Below are positions 9,157 to 17,388 of a stretch of 64,000 nucleotides of DNA, in pieces. This DNA is from CAZPNX01 sp964588285 (GTDB lineage Bacteria; Edwardsbacteria; AC1; EtOH8), in contig CAZPNX010000010.1 in assembly GCA_964588285.1 (NCBI GenBank), positions 24,009-88,008 of the forward strand. Reading direction: 5' to 3'. Every line of letters begins with the position of its first letter. The first letter of the stretch is position 1. The notes under the pieces were generated by a model. The model had not been told where the DNA came from, searched no databases, and worked only from the letters and a program-made list of their open reading frames with translations. A program made the position numbers and the translations under genes.

Positions 9157-9999
9157 CTAAAGTAGGATGTTGTCTATCAGCCTAGCGCTTGGAAACCTCA
9201 CCGCCAGCGCCACCAAGGCTCTCCCGGATATCTTTCCCACCGGATTCAGTGTTTCGTTATCTACTATTTCTATATAGTCAATCTTCCCCAGCGGCGCCTC
9301 CCGCACCAGCAGCTTGCCCATCTCTCTTTTCACTTTTCCCGCCCCCCTCTCCCCGTTCCTTGCCATCCTTTTGGCCAGCTGCAGGGCCCGGTATAGCGCC
9401 GCCGCCTGTTTCCTTTCCTCCGGGCTGAGATAGGCATTGCGGGAGCTCATGGCCAGCCCGTCGGGCTCACGGACTATGGGGCCTATTACAATATTTACCG
9501 GTAAGTCGAGATCCTTGACCATTCGTTTTATGACCGCCGCCTGCTGGGCGTCCTTCTGTCCGAAGACGGCCACCTCCGGCCCGACCATGTTGAACAGCTT
9601 GCAGACGACGGTGGCCACCCCCCGGAAATGTCCGGGCCTACAAGCCCCGCACAAACCATTGGTCAGCCGCTCGACGGTGACATTGGTCGAAAAACCGTCC
9701 GGATAAACCTCTTTGACTTGGGGAGCGAATACCAGGTCGGCACCGGCTCTTTGGCATTTCTTGGCGTCGCCTCTCAGATCACGCGGATATTTGGCCAAAT
9801 CCTCATTGGGTCCGAACTGGGCCGGATTGACAAAGATCGAGACGACAACGAAATCGCTCTTTCGCTTGGCCAGCTTGATAAGCGACAAATGCCCCTGATG
9901 CAGCGCCCCCATGGTGGGCACCAAGCCGATGCGCCGTCCCCGGCGTCGCTGGGCGGCCACGGCGGTCCGAAGGCTCTTGACGGTACGTATTATCCTCAT
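9157..9999 (-). CDS. panC: pantothenate synthetase (pantoate--beta-alanine ligase)
   Basis: 280 residues from the start chosen here. PanC joins pantoate and beta-alanine using ATP. Motifs: VPTMGALHQGHLSLI (HIGH-like), VSIFVNPAQFGPNEDLAKYPR, FGQKDAQQ and the KMSKS-like AMSSRNAYLS. The frame is open 19 codons further upstream to 10056, but that part reads through a dispersed repeat (10017-10058) and does not match PanC, so ATG 9999 (MRIIRTV) is preferred. It lies 150 bases downstream of panB. Confidence 0.96.
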   Translation of the reverse strand: MRIIRTVKSLRTAVAAQRRRGRRIGLVPTMGALHQGHLSLIKLAKRKSDFVVVSIFVNPAQFGPNEDLAKYPRDLRGDAKKCQRAGADLVFAPQVKEVYPDGFSTNVTVERLTNGLCGACRPGHFRGVATVVCKLFNMVGPEVAVFGQKDAQQAAVIKRMVKDLDLPVNIVIGPIVREPDGLAMSSRNAYLSPEERKQAAALYRALQLAKRMARNGERGAGKVKREMGKLLVREAPLGKIDYIEIVDNETLNPVGKISGRALVALAVRFPSARLIDNILL

Positions 10000-10016
10000 G
10001 CCTCTATCCAAGCCCC

Positions 10017-10058
10017 CGTCGTTGCGGGGTCCTATTCCTGCCTGACGATGAAGCAATC
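10017..10058. repeat. dispersed repeat, CATTGCGAG...GAAGCAATC family (degenerate copy)
   Basis: The sequence CGTCGTTGCGGGG...GATGAAGCAATCC in the panB-panC gap matches the pattern of the copies around the GIY-YIG gene at 17055-17567. Elements with this core are widespread between genes in uncultured bacteria. Confidence 0.65.
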
Positions 10059-10097
10059 CGGGAGCTTGGGTCGGAGCATGATCGCTTCGATCGGCCT

Positions 10098-10139
10098 AAC
10101 CCCACTTTTCCACTTCCCTCGAGGGGAGGGATCGGGGTT
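10098..10139. repeat. 42-bp imperfect palindrome centred on CCCTCGAGGG
   Basis: Arms AACCCC (10098-10103) and GGGGTT (10134-10139) enclose the perfect core CCCTCGAGGG (10116-10125). It is related in core and flank to the palindrome at 1168-1183. It occupies the rest of the panB-panC gap. Confidence 0.65.
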
Positions 10140-10149
10140 GGGACGCAGG

Positions 10150-10959
10150 TCACTCGTCGGAGAAACTCTCCTCCAGCGTCGGAAAGTTCCCCTTCCTGAC
10201 ATCCTCGATGTACCCTTTGTAGGCCTTTTTCATCTCCCCGGCCACGTCGGCGTAGCGGCGGACGAACTTGGGAACGAAATCCTCGAAACGTCCCTCGACG
10301 TCGTCCACCACCAGTATCTGGCCGTTGCAGTGGGGACCGGCTCCGATGCCGATGGTCGGTATCTTCAGGGCCTCGGTTACCCGCTTGGCCACCTGGTAGG
10401 GTATCTTCTCCAGCACGATGGCAAAACATCCGGCCGCCTCCAGCGCCCTGGCGGCCGCCATCAGCCTCTCGGCCGATTCCTTGTCCCGGGCTTGGAGCTG
10501 ATAGCCCCCGAACTTGTGTATGGACTGAGGCGTCAGGCCCAGATGGCCCATCACCGGGATGCCCCGCTCCACCAGATTCTTGACGATGGGCGCCGCCACC
10601 CGGCCGCCCTCCAGCTTGACGGCCTCGGCCCCGGACTCCTTGAGAAGCCTTCCGGCGTTATAGGTGGCGTCGGCGATGGAGGTCTGGTACGAGAGGAACG
10701 GCATATCGGCCACCACCATGGCCCGCTTCACCCCCCGTTTGACCGCGGCCGTGTGATAGAGCATGTCCTCCATGCGGATGGGCAGGGTGTTCTCGTATCC
10801 GGCGAAGACCATGGCCACCGAATCGCCCACCAGAATCAGGTCGATGCCGGCCTGGTCCAGTAGCCGGGCGGTCAGGAAATCGTAGGCCGTCAGACAGGCG
10901 ATGCGCTCGCCCTTCTGCTTCATCCGCATCAGGGTCTTGGTGGTCACCTTCTGGTCCAT
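10150..10959 (-). CDS. panB: 3-methyl-2-oxobutanoate hydroxymethyltransferase
   Basis: 269 residues. PanB adds a hydroxymethyl group from 5,10-methylene-THF to ketoisovalerate to give ketopantoate. Motifs: RIACLTAYDFLTARLLDQAG, DLILVGDSVAMV (metal-binding Asp), ESGAEAVKLEGG, VMGHLGLTPQS, IGIGAGPHCNGQILVVDD. The start has an AGAGGGG ribosome-binding site close to the ATG. It is the first gene of the pan cluster and has a candidate promoter at 11006-11035. panE, for ketopantoate reduction, is not in the window. Confidence 0.97.
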   Translation of the reverse strand: MDQKVTTKTLMRMKQKGERIACLTAYDFLTARLLDQAGIDLILVGDSVAMVFAGYENTLPIRMEDMLYHTAAVKRGVKRAMVVADMPFLSYQTSIADATYNAGRLLKESGAEAVKLEGGRVAAPIVKNLVERGIPVMGHLGLTPQSIHKFGGYQLQARDKESAERLMAAARALEAAGCFAIVLEKIPYQVAKRVTEALKIPTIGIGAGPHCNGQILVVDDVEGRFEDFVPKFVRRYADVAGEMKKAYKGYIEDVRKGNFPTLEESFSDE

Positions 10960-11005
10960 GTCCCCTCTGTTAACGGATTCTTCGGTAATCGCTTAGGTCG
11001 AAGCA

Positions 11006-11035
11006 AGGATACCACGACAGAGCCGCCGAAATCAA
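11006..11035 (-). promoter_or_regulatory. candidate sigma-70 promoter for panB
   Basis: On the minus strand TTGATT and TATCCT are separated by 18 bases, 47 bases upstream of the panB ATG. Each hexamer matches consensus at four of six positions, so this is a moderate candidate. Confidence 0.45.
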
Positions 11036-11050
11036 GGGCGGGCCTTCGCT

Positions 11051-12178
11051 TCAGCGCGGCTCCGATCCCCAGGCCACCCCCAGCGGGAGGAAGGCGGTGT
11101 TTACGCCGACCACCAGCTCATGCCCCCAGGAGGCGATGATGCCCGGGCTGAATCTCCCCAGCCTCAGCACGCCGGGATAGAGGTTGAGCCTGGCTCGGTT
11201 GTGCGGCAGGCCGCTGACCATCAGCGAGGCCAGCAGGGAGTTGTCGCGGTCGTAGAACAGCCCGGCGCTCCAGCTCAGCCTGGCGGCATAGGCCTCCCCC
11301 GGGCCCTCCTGCACCGCCGCCTCCAGGTTCTCCACCATCAGCCCGGCGGCGGCCGACCAGGCCCGGCCGTCGGGAAGCCGCCGGCTCAAGCCGGCCATGC
11401 CGTGCAGCCCGTAGTGGGCCATCAGGCTCCAGGACCGGTCGGCCCTGAGGGGATAGCGCATGACGTAGAACTGGCCCATGTTCTCCAGGTCCCCGGTGCG
11501 GGCGTTGTAGCAGGGCTGCTGGGACCACTCGGCCAGGCCCAATCTTTGGGAGAAAAAACGGCAGACCCGGTCCGAGGAGAACAGCAGGATGCCGGCCGGG
11601 TTGAAGACGTATATGTCGGCGATCGGGTCCAAGGTCGGGCCCTCGGTCTCGCCGTTCTCCACCACCTCGGTGGTCAGGTGATAGGCGGCCATGGTGGCCA
11701 GCGACCATAGCCGGGGGTGCGGAAAACCGTGGAACTGGAACCATTCGGCCGTGGCCCGGTAGTGCATCCCCGCTCCGATCCCGTGCAGGAAATAGTTAGG
11801 GACGAACTGCTCTCGGTTCCGGTCCATCGGGTCGGCCGGGAAGAGCTCGTTGGCCAGGAACTTGTCCCAGCCCACCGTCTCGACTGTCCGCAGGGGATTC
11901 CCGATGCTGGCCCAGGAGTTCCGCCACCACCGGCGGTAGGGCGCCTCGAAGATCCTCCGGTCGCCGGCCCGGCTGGGAACCTGCCAGATACCATAGCCTC
12001 CGTTGATGACAACCGTGCCCGGATTGTAGACAGCCTGGGTTCCGTAGTCCAGACCCTTGTAAAAGAACAGCAACGAGGTGTCGGGCCGGCCGCTGGCTAG
12101 CGCTGCCATCGGGAAAACCAGCAGGGCCGGCAACAAATACTTTGACCCATGGCCTAGCCTAACCGCAGCGGTCTTCAT
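11051..12178 (-). CDS. exported protein of unknown function
   Basis: 375 residues with a signal peptide (about residues 14-29, LLPALLVFPMAALASG). The body is rich in aromatic residues and has beta-strand-like segments at the C-terminus. A central stretch (YFLHGIGAGMHYRATAEWF ... TLDPIADIYVFNPAGILLF) loosely recalls DUF3943-type proteins, where a His and an Asn/Asp-Pro-Gly segment are conserved; this resemblance is from memory and weak. Its ATG overlaps the stop of the exported nitroreductase gene (ATGA), so it is the last gene of the ferredoxin-AOR-nitroreductase operon and may act with them in the envelope. Confidence 0.6.
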   Translation of the reverse strand: MKTAAVRLGHGSKYLLPALLVFPMAALASGRPDTSLLFFYKGLDYGTQAVYNPGTVVINGGYGIWQVPSRAGDRRIFEAPYRRWWRNSWASIGNPLRTVETVGWDKFLANELFPADPMDRNREQFVPNYFLHGIGAGMHYRATAEWFQFHGFPHPRLWSLATMAAYHLTTEVVENGETEGPTLDPIADIYVFNPAGILLFSSDRVCRFFSQRLGLAEWSQQPCYNARTGDLENMGQFYVMRYPLRADRSWSLMAHYGLHGMAGLSRRLPDGRAWSAAAGLMVENLEAAVQEGPGEAYAARLSWSAGLFYDRDNSLLASLMVSGLPHNRARLNLYPGVLRLGRFSPGIIASWGHELVVGVNTAFLPLGVAWGSEPR

Positions 12179-12867
12179 TTAACAGGATGGCCAAGCGGGA
12201 TGAGGTAGAGCGGAACCTCCTCAGGCGGCAGTGATAAAACCGTCTTAACCGCGGCCTCATCGAAGGCGCCCACCATCACCGAGCCCAATCCCAAGGCGGC
12301 GGCTTGCAGGGACACGTTTTGTCCGATGTGCCCGGCCTCCATGTCGGTGTAGCGCACGGAACGGTCGCCGTAGCGGGGCCTGATCCTTCCATAATCGGCG
12401 GCCAGGCCGATGACGGCCGGGGCCATGGCGACGCAGTCCTGCCCCAGGGCCGCCTTCGACAATCCCTGCCTCAAGTCTGCCGATATCTTTTTACGCAGCA
12501 GATGGCCCGCACTAGAATACTGGTAGAGGCCAGGGTCCAACCCCTCCACCCGACCGGCCACCAGGTATAGTGATATCGGGTAGCAGGCCCCGGCCGAGGG
12601 AGCGGCCCGCAGGCCCCTCTTGGGCTCGGTGATCCCCTGGGCCGCCCACAGAAGCTGGGAGACATGGGCCAGGGTCAAAGGCTTATCCGAAAAATTTCTT
12701 ATCGACCTTCTGCCGGCGATGGCCTTCTCTATAGAGATCGAGCCATCGGTCGTCGGCTTCGGCAGTTTTGCTGTTTTGATAGCCACCATATCCTCCGTTT
12801 TCCCAATAACCGCCCCAGCAGCCGCCAACATCAGCCAGGTTGATAACAACGTCGACCAACGAATCAT
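12175..12867 (-). CDS. exported SagB/ThcOx-type nitroreductase family protein
   Basis: 230 residues. After a signal peptide (1-20, ending near AAAGAVIG) comes a nitroreductase-like FMN domain: IEKAIAGRRSIRNF, LLWAAQGIT, RAAPSAGACYPISLYL, and DMEAGHIGQNVSLQAAALGLGSVMVGAFDE, all typical of the SagB/ThcOx branch. Members oxidise azolines or act as stand-alone FMN oxidoreductases; this one has no neighbouring cyclodehydratase, so peptide modification is not supported. The ATG at 12867 overlaps the AOR stop (ATGA); the frame is open far upstream but that part is antisense-like. A periplasmic flavoenzyme tied to the AOR is unusual. Confidence 0.8.
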   Translation of the reverse strand: MIRWSTLLSTWLMLAAAGAVIGKTEDMVAIKTAKLPKPTTDGSISIEKAIAGRRSIRNFSDKPLTLAHVSQLLWAAQGITEPKRGLRAAPSAGACYPISLYLVAGRVEGLDPGLYQYSSAGHLLRKKISADLRQGLSKAALGQDCVAMAPAVIGLAADYGRIRPRYGDRSVRYTDMEAGHIGQNVSLQAAALGLGSVMVGAFDEAAVKTVLSLPPEEVPLYLIPLGHPVK

Positions 12868-14627
12868 GGTTTCAGTCCCAGTTCCCTGCGGTAGGCCTTT
12901 GCTGCTTCGGCCATGTAGCCGCGGTCGATGGCCCCGCCCGGAGCCGGCGTCTGGTAGATGCGATCGGGAAGGGCCTCGGGCCTGGGATCGAAGCCCTCCC
13001 GCACCTTGAAGGCGTACTTGTTTCTCAGGACCTTCCTGCCCAACTCCTTGAGCTGGTCGGCCCCGAGCTCGTAGCCGCATGTTTTCAGGGCCCGGGCGAC
13101 GGTCTCGGCCGGATAAAGCCCCCGGGAGAAGAAGCAGAGAACCAGGCTGGAGAGGACCTGCCGCCACTCCTCCTCGGCCGCCAGGGACGAGGCCAGTTTC
13201 TCCGGCGGCACCGGCTCCTTGCCCAGGTTCTTCTGATCCACGCTGTAGCCGGCATTGTCCAGATGGCTGTGCCTGGCGCCGAAAAGACATCCGAGATGTG
13301 CCCCGGGTCCGGTGTGGTAGCCCGGCATCTCGTTCCCCCCGAAGGCCAGGGCGAACTCTTTCCCCCCGTACCTCTCCGAGGCGGCCGCCACCCCGCGGCC
13401 CAGAATTTTGTAGAACTCGTTGCTCCGGGATACTATGCGGCCGATGGCCTGCCGATAGGCGGCGACGTCGCCCCAGGCCATTTTGACGCCGTCGGTCTCC
13501 GATTCGCCTATCAGCTTTTTCTCGAAGGCCTCGGTGGCCCAGGCCAGGGCCACTCCGGCGCTCATCGAGTCCAGCCCCACCTTCTCCACCGTGTCCAGCA
13601 GCTTGAGCAGACCGGCGGGATCGAAAACACCCAGCATGGTTCCCAGGGAATAGGTGGGCTCGTAGTCATAGGAGATCATCGAGGTCTTGTAGAAAAAGGC
13701 CTCCCTCTCGTACGGCTCCCGCAGGGCGGCGATGTGGATGCAGCCCACCGGACAATGGGTGCAGGCCAGGCGCCGGCCCAAATATCCCTCGGCCATTTTC
13801 TCCCCGGATATGGCATCGGCCCTGTCGTCGCTGGCCGAAGCCAGGTTCCTTAAAGGTAGAGCGCCGATCTTATTAAGAGGTCGCAGGTTCTCCGGGGTTC
13901 CCAGGTCGTGGTACTTTTTCATGGCCGGTGACTCCACCGCCGCCCGGTGGATCTCCTCGTAGAGTTCCCGGTACTCCTTGAGGTCGGCCACCGGCAGGGC
14001 CCGCTGGCCCGAGACCACCACCGCCTTCAGCCTCTTGGCGCCGAAGACCGCCCCCAGTCCCAGGCGTCCGAAGTGACGGTAGGACTCGGTGGTCACCGCC
14101 GAGTAGGTGACCAGGTTCTCCCCGGCCCGCCCGATGCGCATGATGCTGCGCAGGCCTGGCCCTGGCTCGTTTTCCCTGATGACCCGTCCGACAGTGAAAG
14201 AGCTGCCCATGCCCCACAGGGCTCTGGCGTCGCGGTAGTACACCTTGTCGCCATGGACCGCCAGGTATCCGGGCTTATCGTTGCCCCCCAAAATGACCAG
14301 GGCCCCATAGCCCGCCATCCTCAAGGCCACCGAGCTCCGCCCTCCGGCATGGCTCTCCCCCAGGTTGCCGGTATGCGGCGACTTGAACATGGCCACCGTC
14401 TTCGAGGCCAGCGGGAAGAGGCCGCACAGCGGCCCGGTGGCCAGGATGATCGGGTTTTGCGGCGACAGGGGGTCGGTGCCCTGGGGACAGTTCTCCTCTA
14501 AGAGCTTGATGGCCGTGCCGGCCCCGCCTAGATATTTGTCGAAAAGATCCTCCCTCCTCTCCACCCAGTGCTTGCGCTTGGAGAGGTCGACATAGAGTAC
14601 TTTGGCCAGGGTGTCCTTATCCAGCAT
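12864..14627 (-). CDS. aldehyde:ferredoxin oxidoreductase family tungsten enzyme
   Basis: 587 residues. The family oxidises aldehydes to acids (or runs in reverse) with a tungstopterin and one [4Fe-4S] cluster in the cytoplasm. Cluster ligands are visible as C289-x2-C292-x3-C296 (ACTHCPVGC) plus Cys498 (LVLCFF), and the pterin-binding GLDSMSAG segment is at 351-358. The N-terminal domain (VLYVDLSKRK ... YLGGAGTAIKLL) is typical. The four-cluster ferredoxin gene lies one base upstream and is the probable electron partner. The aldehyde substrate cannot be predicted; several AOR subfamilies, including BamB-like ones, share these motifs. Confidence 0.9.
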   Translation of the reverse strand: MLDKDTLAKVLYVDLSKRKHWVERREDLFDKYLGGAGTAIKLLEENCPQGTDPLSPQNPIILATGPLCGLFPLASKTVAMFKSPHTGNLGESHAGGRSSVALRMAGYGALVILGGNDKPGYLAVHGDKVYYRDARALWGMGSSFTVGRVIRENEPGPGLRSIMRIGRAGENLVTYSAVTTESYRHFGRLGLGAVFGAKRLKAVVVSGQRALPVADLKEYRELYEEIHRAAVESPAMKKYHDLGTPENLRPLNKIGALPLRNLASASDDRADAISGEKMAEGYLGRRLACTHCPVGCIHIAALREPYEREAFFYKTSMISYDYEPTYSLGTMLGVFDPAGLLKLLDTVEKVGLDSMSAGVALAWATEAFEKKLIGESETDGVKMAWGDVAAYRQAIGRIVSRSNEFYKILGRGVAAASERYGGKEFALAFGGNEMPGYHTGPGAHLGCLFGARHSHLDNAGYSVDQKNLGKEPVPPEKLASSLAAEEEWRQVLSSLVLCFFSRGLYPAETVARALKTCGYELGADQLKELGRKVLRNKYAFKVREGFDPRPEALPDRIYQTPAPGGAIDRGYMAEAAKAYRRELGLKP

Positions 14628-14628
14628 C

Positions 14629-15024
14629 TCAGTCGCCCTCCATGGACAGCACCTCGTGGGGGCAGTGCTTGGCGCAGGAGCCGCAATGGACGCAGATCAA
14701 TGGCTTCTGGGCCTCCTCGTCCCAGAATACCGCCCCCATGGGGCAGGCGTCCCGGCAGTGCCCGCAGCCGGTACATTTCTCCGGATTGAGCAGCACTCCG
14801 CCTCCCCGGCGCAGGGCCAGGGCGTCGTTGGGGCAGACCGCGGCACAGGGCGGATCGGCGCAGGCCCGGCAGACCACGGCCACGAAGCCGCGCTCCATGC
14901 CCCCGGCCGAGCGGACCGCTATACGGTTGGCGCCCAGCCCGGGCCGGCCGTGATGGCGTGAGCAGGCGAACATGCACACCTGACAGCCCACGCATCGGTC
15001 GGTGTCGACGACGTTTAAACGCAT
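14629..15024 (-). CDS. four-cluster (4Fe-4S) ferredoxin-like electron-transfer protein
   Basis: 131 residues with sixteen cysteines in four groups: C11/14/17/21, C52/55/60/64, C84/87/90/94 and C111/114/117/121, enough for four [4Fe-4S] clusters as in the HycB/DmsB/AOR-associated subunits. No signal peptide, so cytoplasmic. Its stop and the AOR start are separated by one base; the natural reading is that it accepts or delivers electrons for the AOR. The gene starts with ATG just after an AT-rich gap of about 100 bases. Confidence 0.9.
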   Translation of the reverse strand: MRLNVVDTDRCVGCQVCMFACSRHHGRPGLGANRIAVRSAGGMERGFVAVVCRACADPPCAAVCPNDALALRRGGGVLLNPEKCTGCGHCRDACPMGAVFWDEEAQKPLICVHCGSCAKHCPHEVLSMEGD

Positions 15025-15129
15025 AATTTTCCCTGATTATTCTTGCCCGCAAAAAACGCGAATTGAAGCCAAAAGGATTCTAGTTCGCCCGTTTAAGCGT
15101 GTTTCGCAGGTTGTATAATAATCTTTCCT

Positions 15130-16230
15130 TCACTTGGCCGGGGCCGGCTCGCAGATCTCCCCCTCCCTTTTGAGCTCGGCCGCCCGCTTCATTTCGGCCC
15201 GGGTCATGAAACCCACCGCAATGAAGATGAACACCAGGGCCGCCCAGTCCTCGGCTTTGGGATATTTGCCCCCAAAAAGGAGGGCAAAGAGCAGGGTGGC
15301 CAAGGTGCCGGCCACCAGGGAGGTCAGCCGGTTGGACAGGCCGGCAAAGGTGGCCGTCCGCCCCTTGAACATGAAGATGAACACCGAAAAGAAGGCCACC
15401 ACCCCGAATATACCTCCGGCCAACACCTCCATCGGCCAATATCCCGTGGCCGACAGATAGCCGCGGTGAACGGCCGCCAGTATTTTGCCGGCGTTGGACG
15501 GCAACAGCATCAGTATGGCCAGAACGGCCAGCAGGCTCACCGAAGCCGCCACTTGTTCCACGGCAAAGAACGCCTTGTTGTCCTGCTTGCAGCCCTTGCC
15601 ACGGGTGTTCTTGTAGTAATTCATAATGTAGATGCGGATGAAGTAGGCCAGCAGGTAGCTTCCCAGCACCAGCATGGCCAGGGTATTTTTTACGAGGTCG
15701 CTTCCTCCGGCCTCCTTGACGAAGAACAACTGCAGGCCCACGGCGGCGATGGCGAACAGAACCGCCACCTCCTCCTCCCAGTAGACCTTCTTGTGAAGAA
15801 TGCCCTGCTTGATTTGAATGGCGTCGATGATGCGGGAAAAGATGATCACCGAGCCCCGCATGATGAGCATGGCCACCATTACCGAGCGCAGCAGCACATA
15901 GAGCAGGGTGGTGGTGGGAATGACCACCGCGGTGCAGATGCCGGAGGGAATGATGTAGAGGTACTCGGCCGGAAAGCGCAGCACGCCCCAGGTTACCATT
16001 TTGGTCGACTCCATCCTGGCCCAACGGAATACCGAGACCACCGCCAGACACACCAGGCTGCCCCCCAGGGTGCTGTAGACCAGGTATTCCCAGTTGTCCA
16101 CCCCCGGCAAGCCGCGGGATGCCGGACCGGTGTAGTACTTGGTGGCCACGCTGTAGATGACGTAGGTAAAAAGGTAGGCCAGACACAGTTCCACTAAGCG
16201 CCCGGTGCTGCCCTCTTTGCTCTTGAACAT
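15130..16230 (-). CDS. DMT-superfamily-like polytopic membrane protein
   Basis: 366 residues with about ten hydrophobic helices. The segment SVMVAMLIMRGSVIIFSRIID in the middle resembles the helix 3-4 region of EamA/nucleotide-sugar-type drug/metabolite transporters, but no subfamily is recognised. The C-terminus is cytoplasmic and charged (MKRAAELKREGEICEPAPAK). It follows the P-loop kinase-like gene by 87 bases, containing a purine-rich stretch with a repeat-like AACCGCAGAGAG. A transporter whose substrate is phosphorylated by the adjacent kinase is a testable inference. Confidence 0.7.
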   Translation of the reverse strand: MFKSKEGSTGRLVELCLAYLFTYVIYSVATKYYTGPASRGLPGVDNWEYLVYSTLGGSLVCLAVVSVFRWARMESTKMVTWGVLRFPAEYLYIIPSGICTAVVIPTTTLLYVLLRSVMVAMLIMRGSVIIFSRIIDAIQIKQGILHKKVYWEEEVAVLFAIAAVGLQLFFVKEAGGSDLVKNTLAMLVLGSYLLAYFIRIYIMNYYKNTRGKGCKQDNKAFFAVEQVAASVSLLAVLAILMLLPSNAGKILAAVHRGYLSATGYWPMEVLAGGIFGVVAFFSVFIFMFKGRTATFAGLSNRLTSLVAGTLATLLFALLFGGKYPKAEDWAALVFIFIAVGFMTRAEMKRAAELKREGEICEPAPAK

Positions 16231-16299
16231 ATCGGGACCCTATTCTTATAGTCGATTTTTTGAAAGAGTGCTCGGTCTGTATTTTTCGGCTTTTTTTCT

Positions 16300-16318
16300 C
16301 TCTCTGCGGTTTTTTCTT
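16300..16318. repeat. partial repeat with AACCGCAGAGAG core
   Basis: On the minus strand the short gap between the kinase-like and DMT-like genes contains AACCGCAGAGAGAG, matching one arm of the palindromic element at 55982-56074. Confidence 0.35.
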
Positions 16319-17028
16319 TAGACCTTGACCTGCCCCAGCCGGGCGAAAATTTCGTCCAGGGCCGGACCCAGCTTGGCCGGGTCGTCGGTCTTCTCCGGCA
16401 TGTTGTCGAATACGGCGAACGGCACCTTGTGCCCTTTGATCTCGATAATGCCCTGGTCCTTGCCGCCGGAAAGCTTCTCCCAGTCGTTGATCTTGTAATA
16501 GTATTCCATCTTGTCGTCCGGCAGGGAATGGTAGAGAACGCTGTGCTCCTCTCCCTTGCGGGCCCGCTTGCGGTTCTTGCGCACCGACTCCTCGTAGGTC
16601 ACCTTGATGTAGACGATCCGGGCCAGCTTGAGGATGTCGTCCGACAGGAAGTTGAAGGCGTCGCGGAACCCGTTCTCCCCGCCCCGGGCGAATTCTATCA
16701 GCGAGGTGTGCTTCTTGAGGAAATCGGGCTCGGCCAGCCTCTTGGCGAAGGCGTTGTTGATCTTCTGGATGCAGACGTGCCAGGCGAACTCGTCCTTGAA
16801 GTAGTAGTCGGGTTTGGAGTGCAGCCGCTCCCTGCCGTTGGCGCTGAGGAAGTCGTCCTCCTCGAACCACTCCCAGATATAGAGAAAGTCGTCGAACTCG
16901 GCCAGCTCGGCCACATTGAAGCGCTCCATCCGCTCCACCAGCGGAGTCTTCTTCAGGTAGTCGATGACCTCGCTCTTGCCGGCGGCCGGCCGGGCCACCA
17001 GGATGATGACCGGGTGGTGCTTGTCCAT
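16318..17028 (-). CDS. P-loop kinase-like protein of unknown substrate
   Basis: 236 residues. A Walker A-like loop ARPAAGKSEV (residues 12-21) follows a beta strand (VIILV), as in small-molecule kinases. A basic LID-like stretch SVRKNRKRARKG near residue 150 and Asp/Glu-rich helices (AEFDDFLYIWEWFEEDDF) follow. Overall it resembles adenylate or nucleoside kinase topology but I cannot match it to a named family, and no clear Walker B is evident. It is 87 bases upstream of a DMT-like transporter and probably in one transcript with it. Confidence 0.6.
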   Translation of the reverse strand: MDKHHPVIILVARPAAGKSEVIDYLKKTPLVERMERFNVAELAEFDDFLYIWEWFEEDDFLSANGRERLHSKPDYYFKDEFAWHVCIQKINNAFAKRLAEPDFLKKHTSLIEFARGGENGFRDAFNFLSDDILKLARIVYIKVTYEESVRKNRKRARKGEEHSVLYHSLPDDKMEYYYKINDWEKLSGGKDQGIIEIKGHKVPFAVFDNMPEKTDDPAKLGPALDEIFARLGQVKV

Positions 17029-17054
17029 GGCTCTATCTCCTTGCTTTGCTTTTA

Positions 17055-17098
17055 GTCATTGCGAGCCCTGCCCCTTGACTGGCGAGCGAAGCAATCTC
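17055..17098. repeat. CATTGCGAG...GAAGCAATC repeat, copy downstream of GIY-YIG gene
   Basis: GTCATTGCGAG...GAGCGAAGCAATCTC. The edge of this repeat contains the stop codon of the GIY-YIG gene (TCA at 17097-17099 on the plus strand). Confidence 0.8.
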
Positions 17099-17381
17099 AA
17101 CCTGATTCGCTCAAGTCTTTGTACTCGGGATTCATGCTCTTAATCAGCCTCTCCTTGGCCGCCCGCGAGCCCGCCTTGATCTGCTTCTCCCTGGCTATGG
17201 CTTTGACGATACTTACGAATGTCTCGTAATAGACCAGTTTGTTCACATTGTATCTTGAAGTGAAACCGGATACCGCCTTGGACTTGTGTTCCGCCACCCG
17301 CCTTTTCAGGTTGTTGGTCACGCCGGTGTATAGCACCGTGTTCCGTTTGTTCGATAGGATGTACACGTAATACCGCTTCAT
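17097..17381 (-). CDS. GIY-YIG nuclease superfamily protein
   Basis: 94 residues from ATG 17381 (MKRYYVYIL). The GIY-YIG core is seen as YYVYILSN ... VLYTGVTNNLKRRVAEHK, with the catalytic Tyr/Arg region, and the small size fits the UPF0213/YhbQ-like group common in uncultured bacteria. The frame is open 24 codons further upstream, but that segment translates a dispersed repeat. The gene fills the space between two copies of the CATTGCGAG repeat (17055-17098 and 17389-17434), and its stop lies within the first. Confidence 0.85.
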   Translation of the reverse strand: MKRYYVYILSNKRNTVLYTGVTNNLKRRVAEHKSKAVSGFTSRYNVNKLVYYETFVSIVKAIAREKQIKAGSRAAKERLIKSMNPEYKDLSESG

Positions 17382-17388
17382 GCTACCC

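Noticed and set aside
9628..10863. 411-codon open frame on the plus strand spanning panC and panB
   Set aside because: Runs antisense through two clear genes and a repeat; no family features.
12175..12867. SagB-like protein as part of a ribosomally made azoline peptide cluster
   Set aside because: No YcaO cyclodehydratase, precursor peptide or exporter is nearby and the protein has a signal peptide.
12868..13290. N-terminal extension of the exported nitroreductase
   Set aside because: It is an off-frame reading of the AOR gene; the ATG at 12867 gives a proper signal peptide and an ATGA overlap.
15080..16870. 596-codon open frame on the minus strand
   Set aside because: Overlaps the kinase-like and DMT-like genes in another frame and translates to Gly/Arg/Gln-rich noise, while the other frames have coherent helices and a P-loop.
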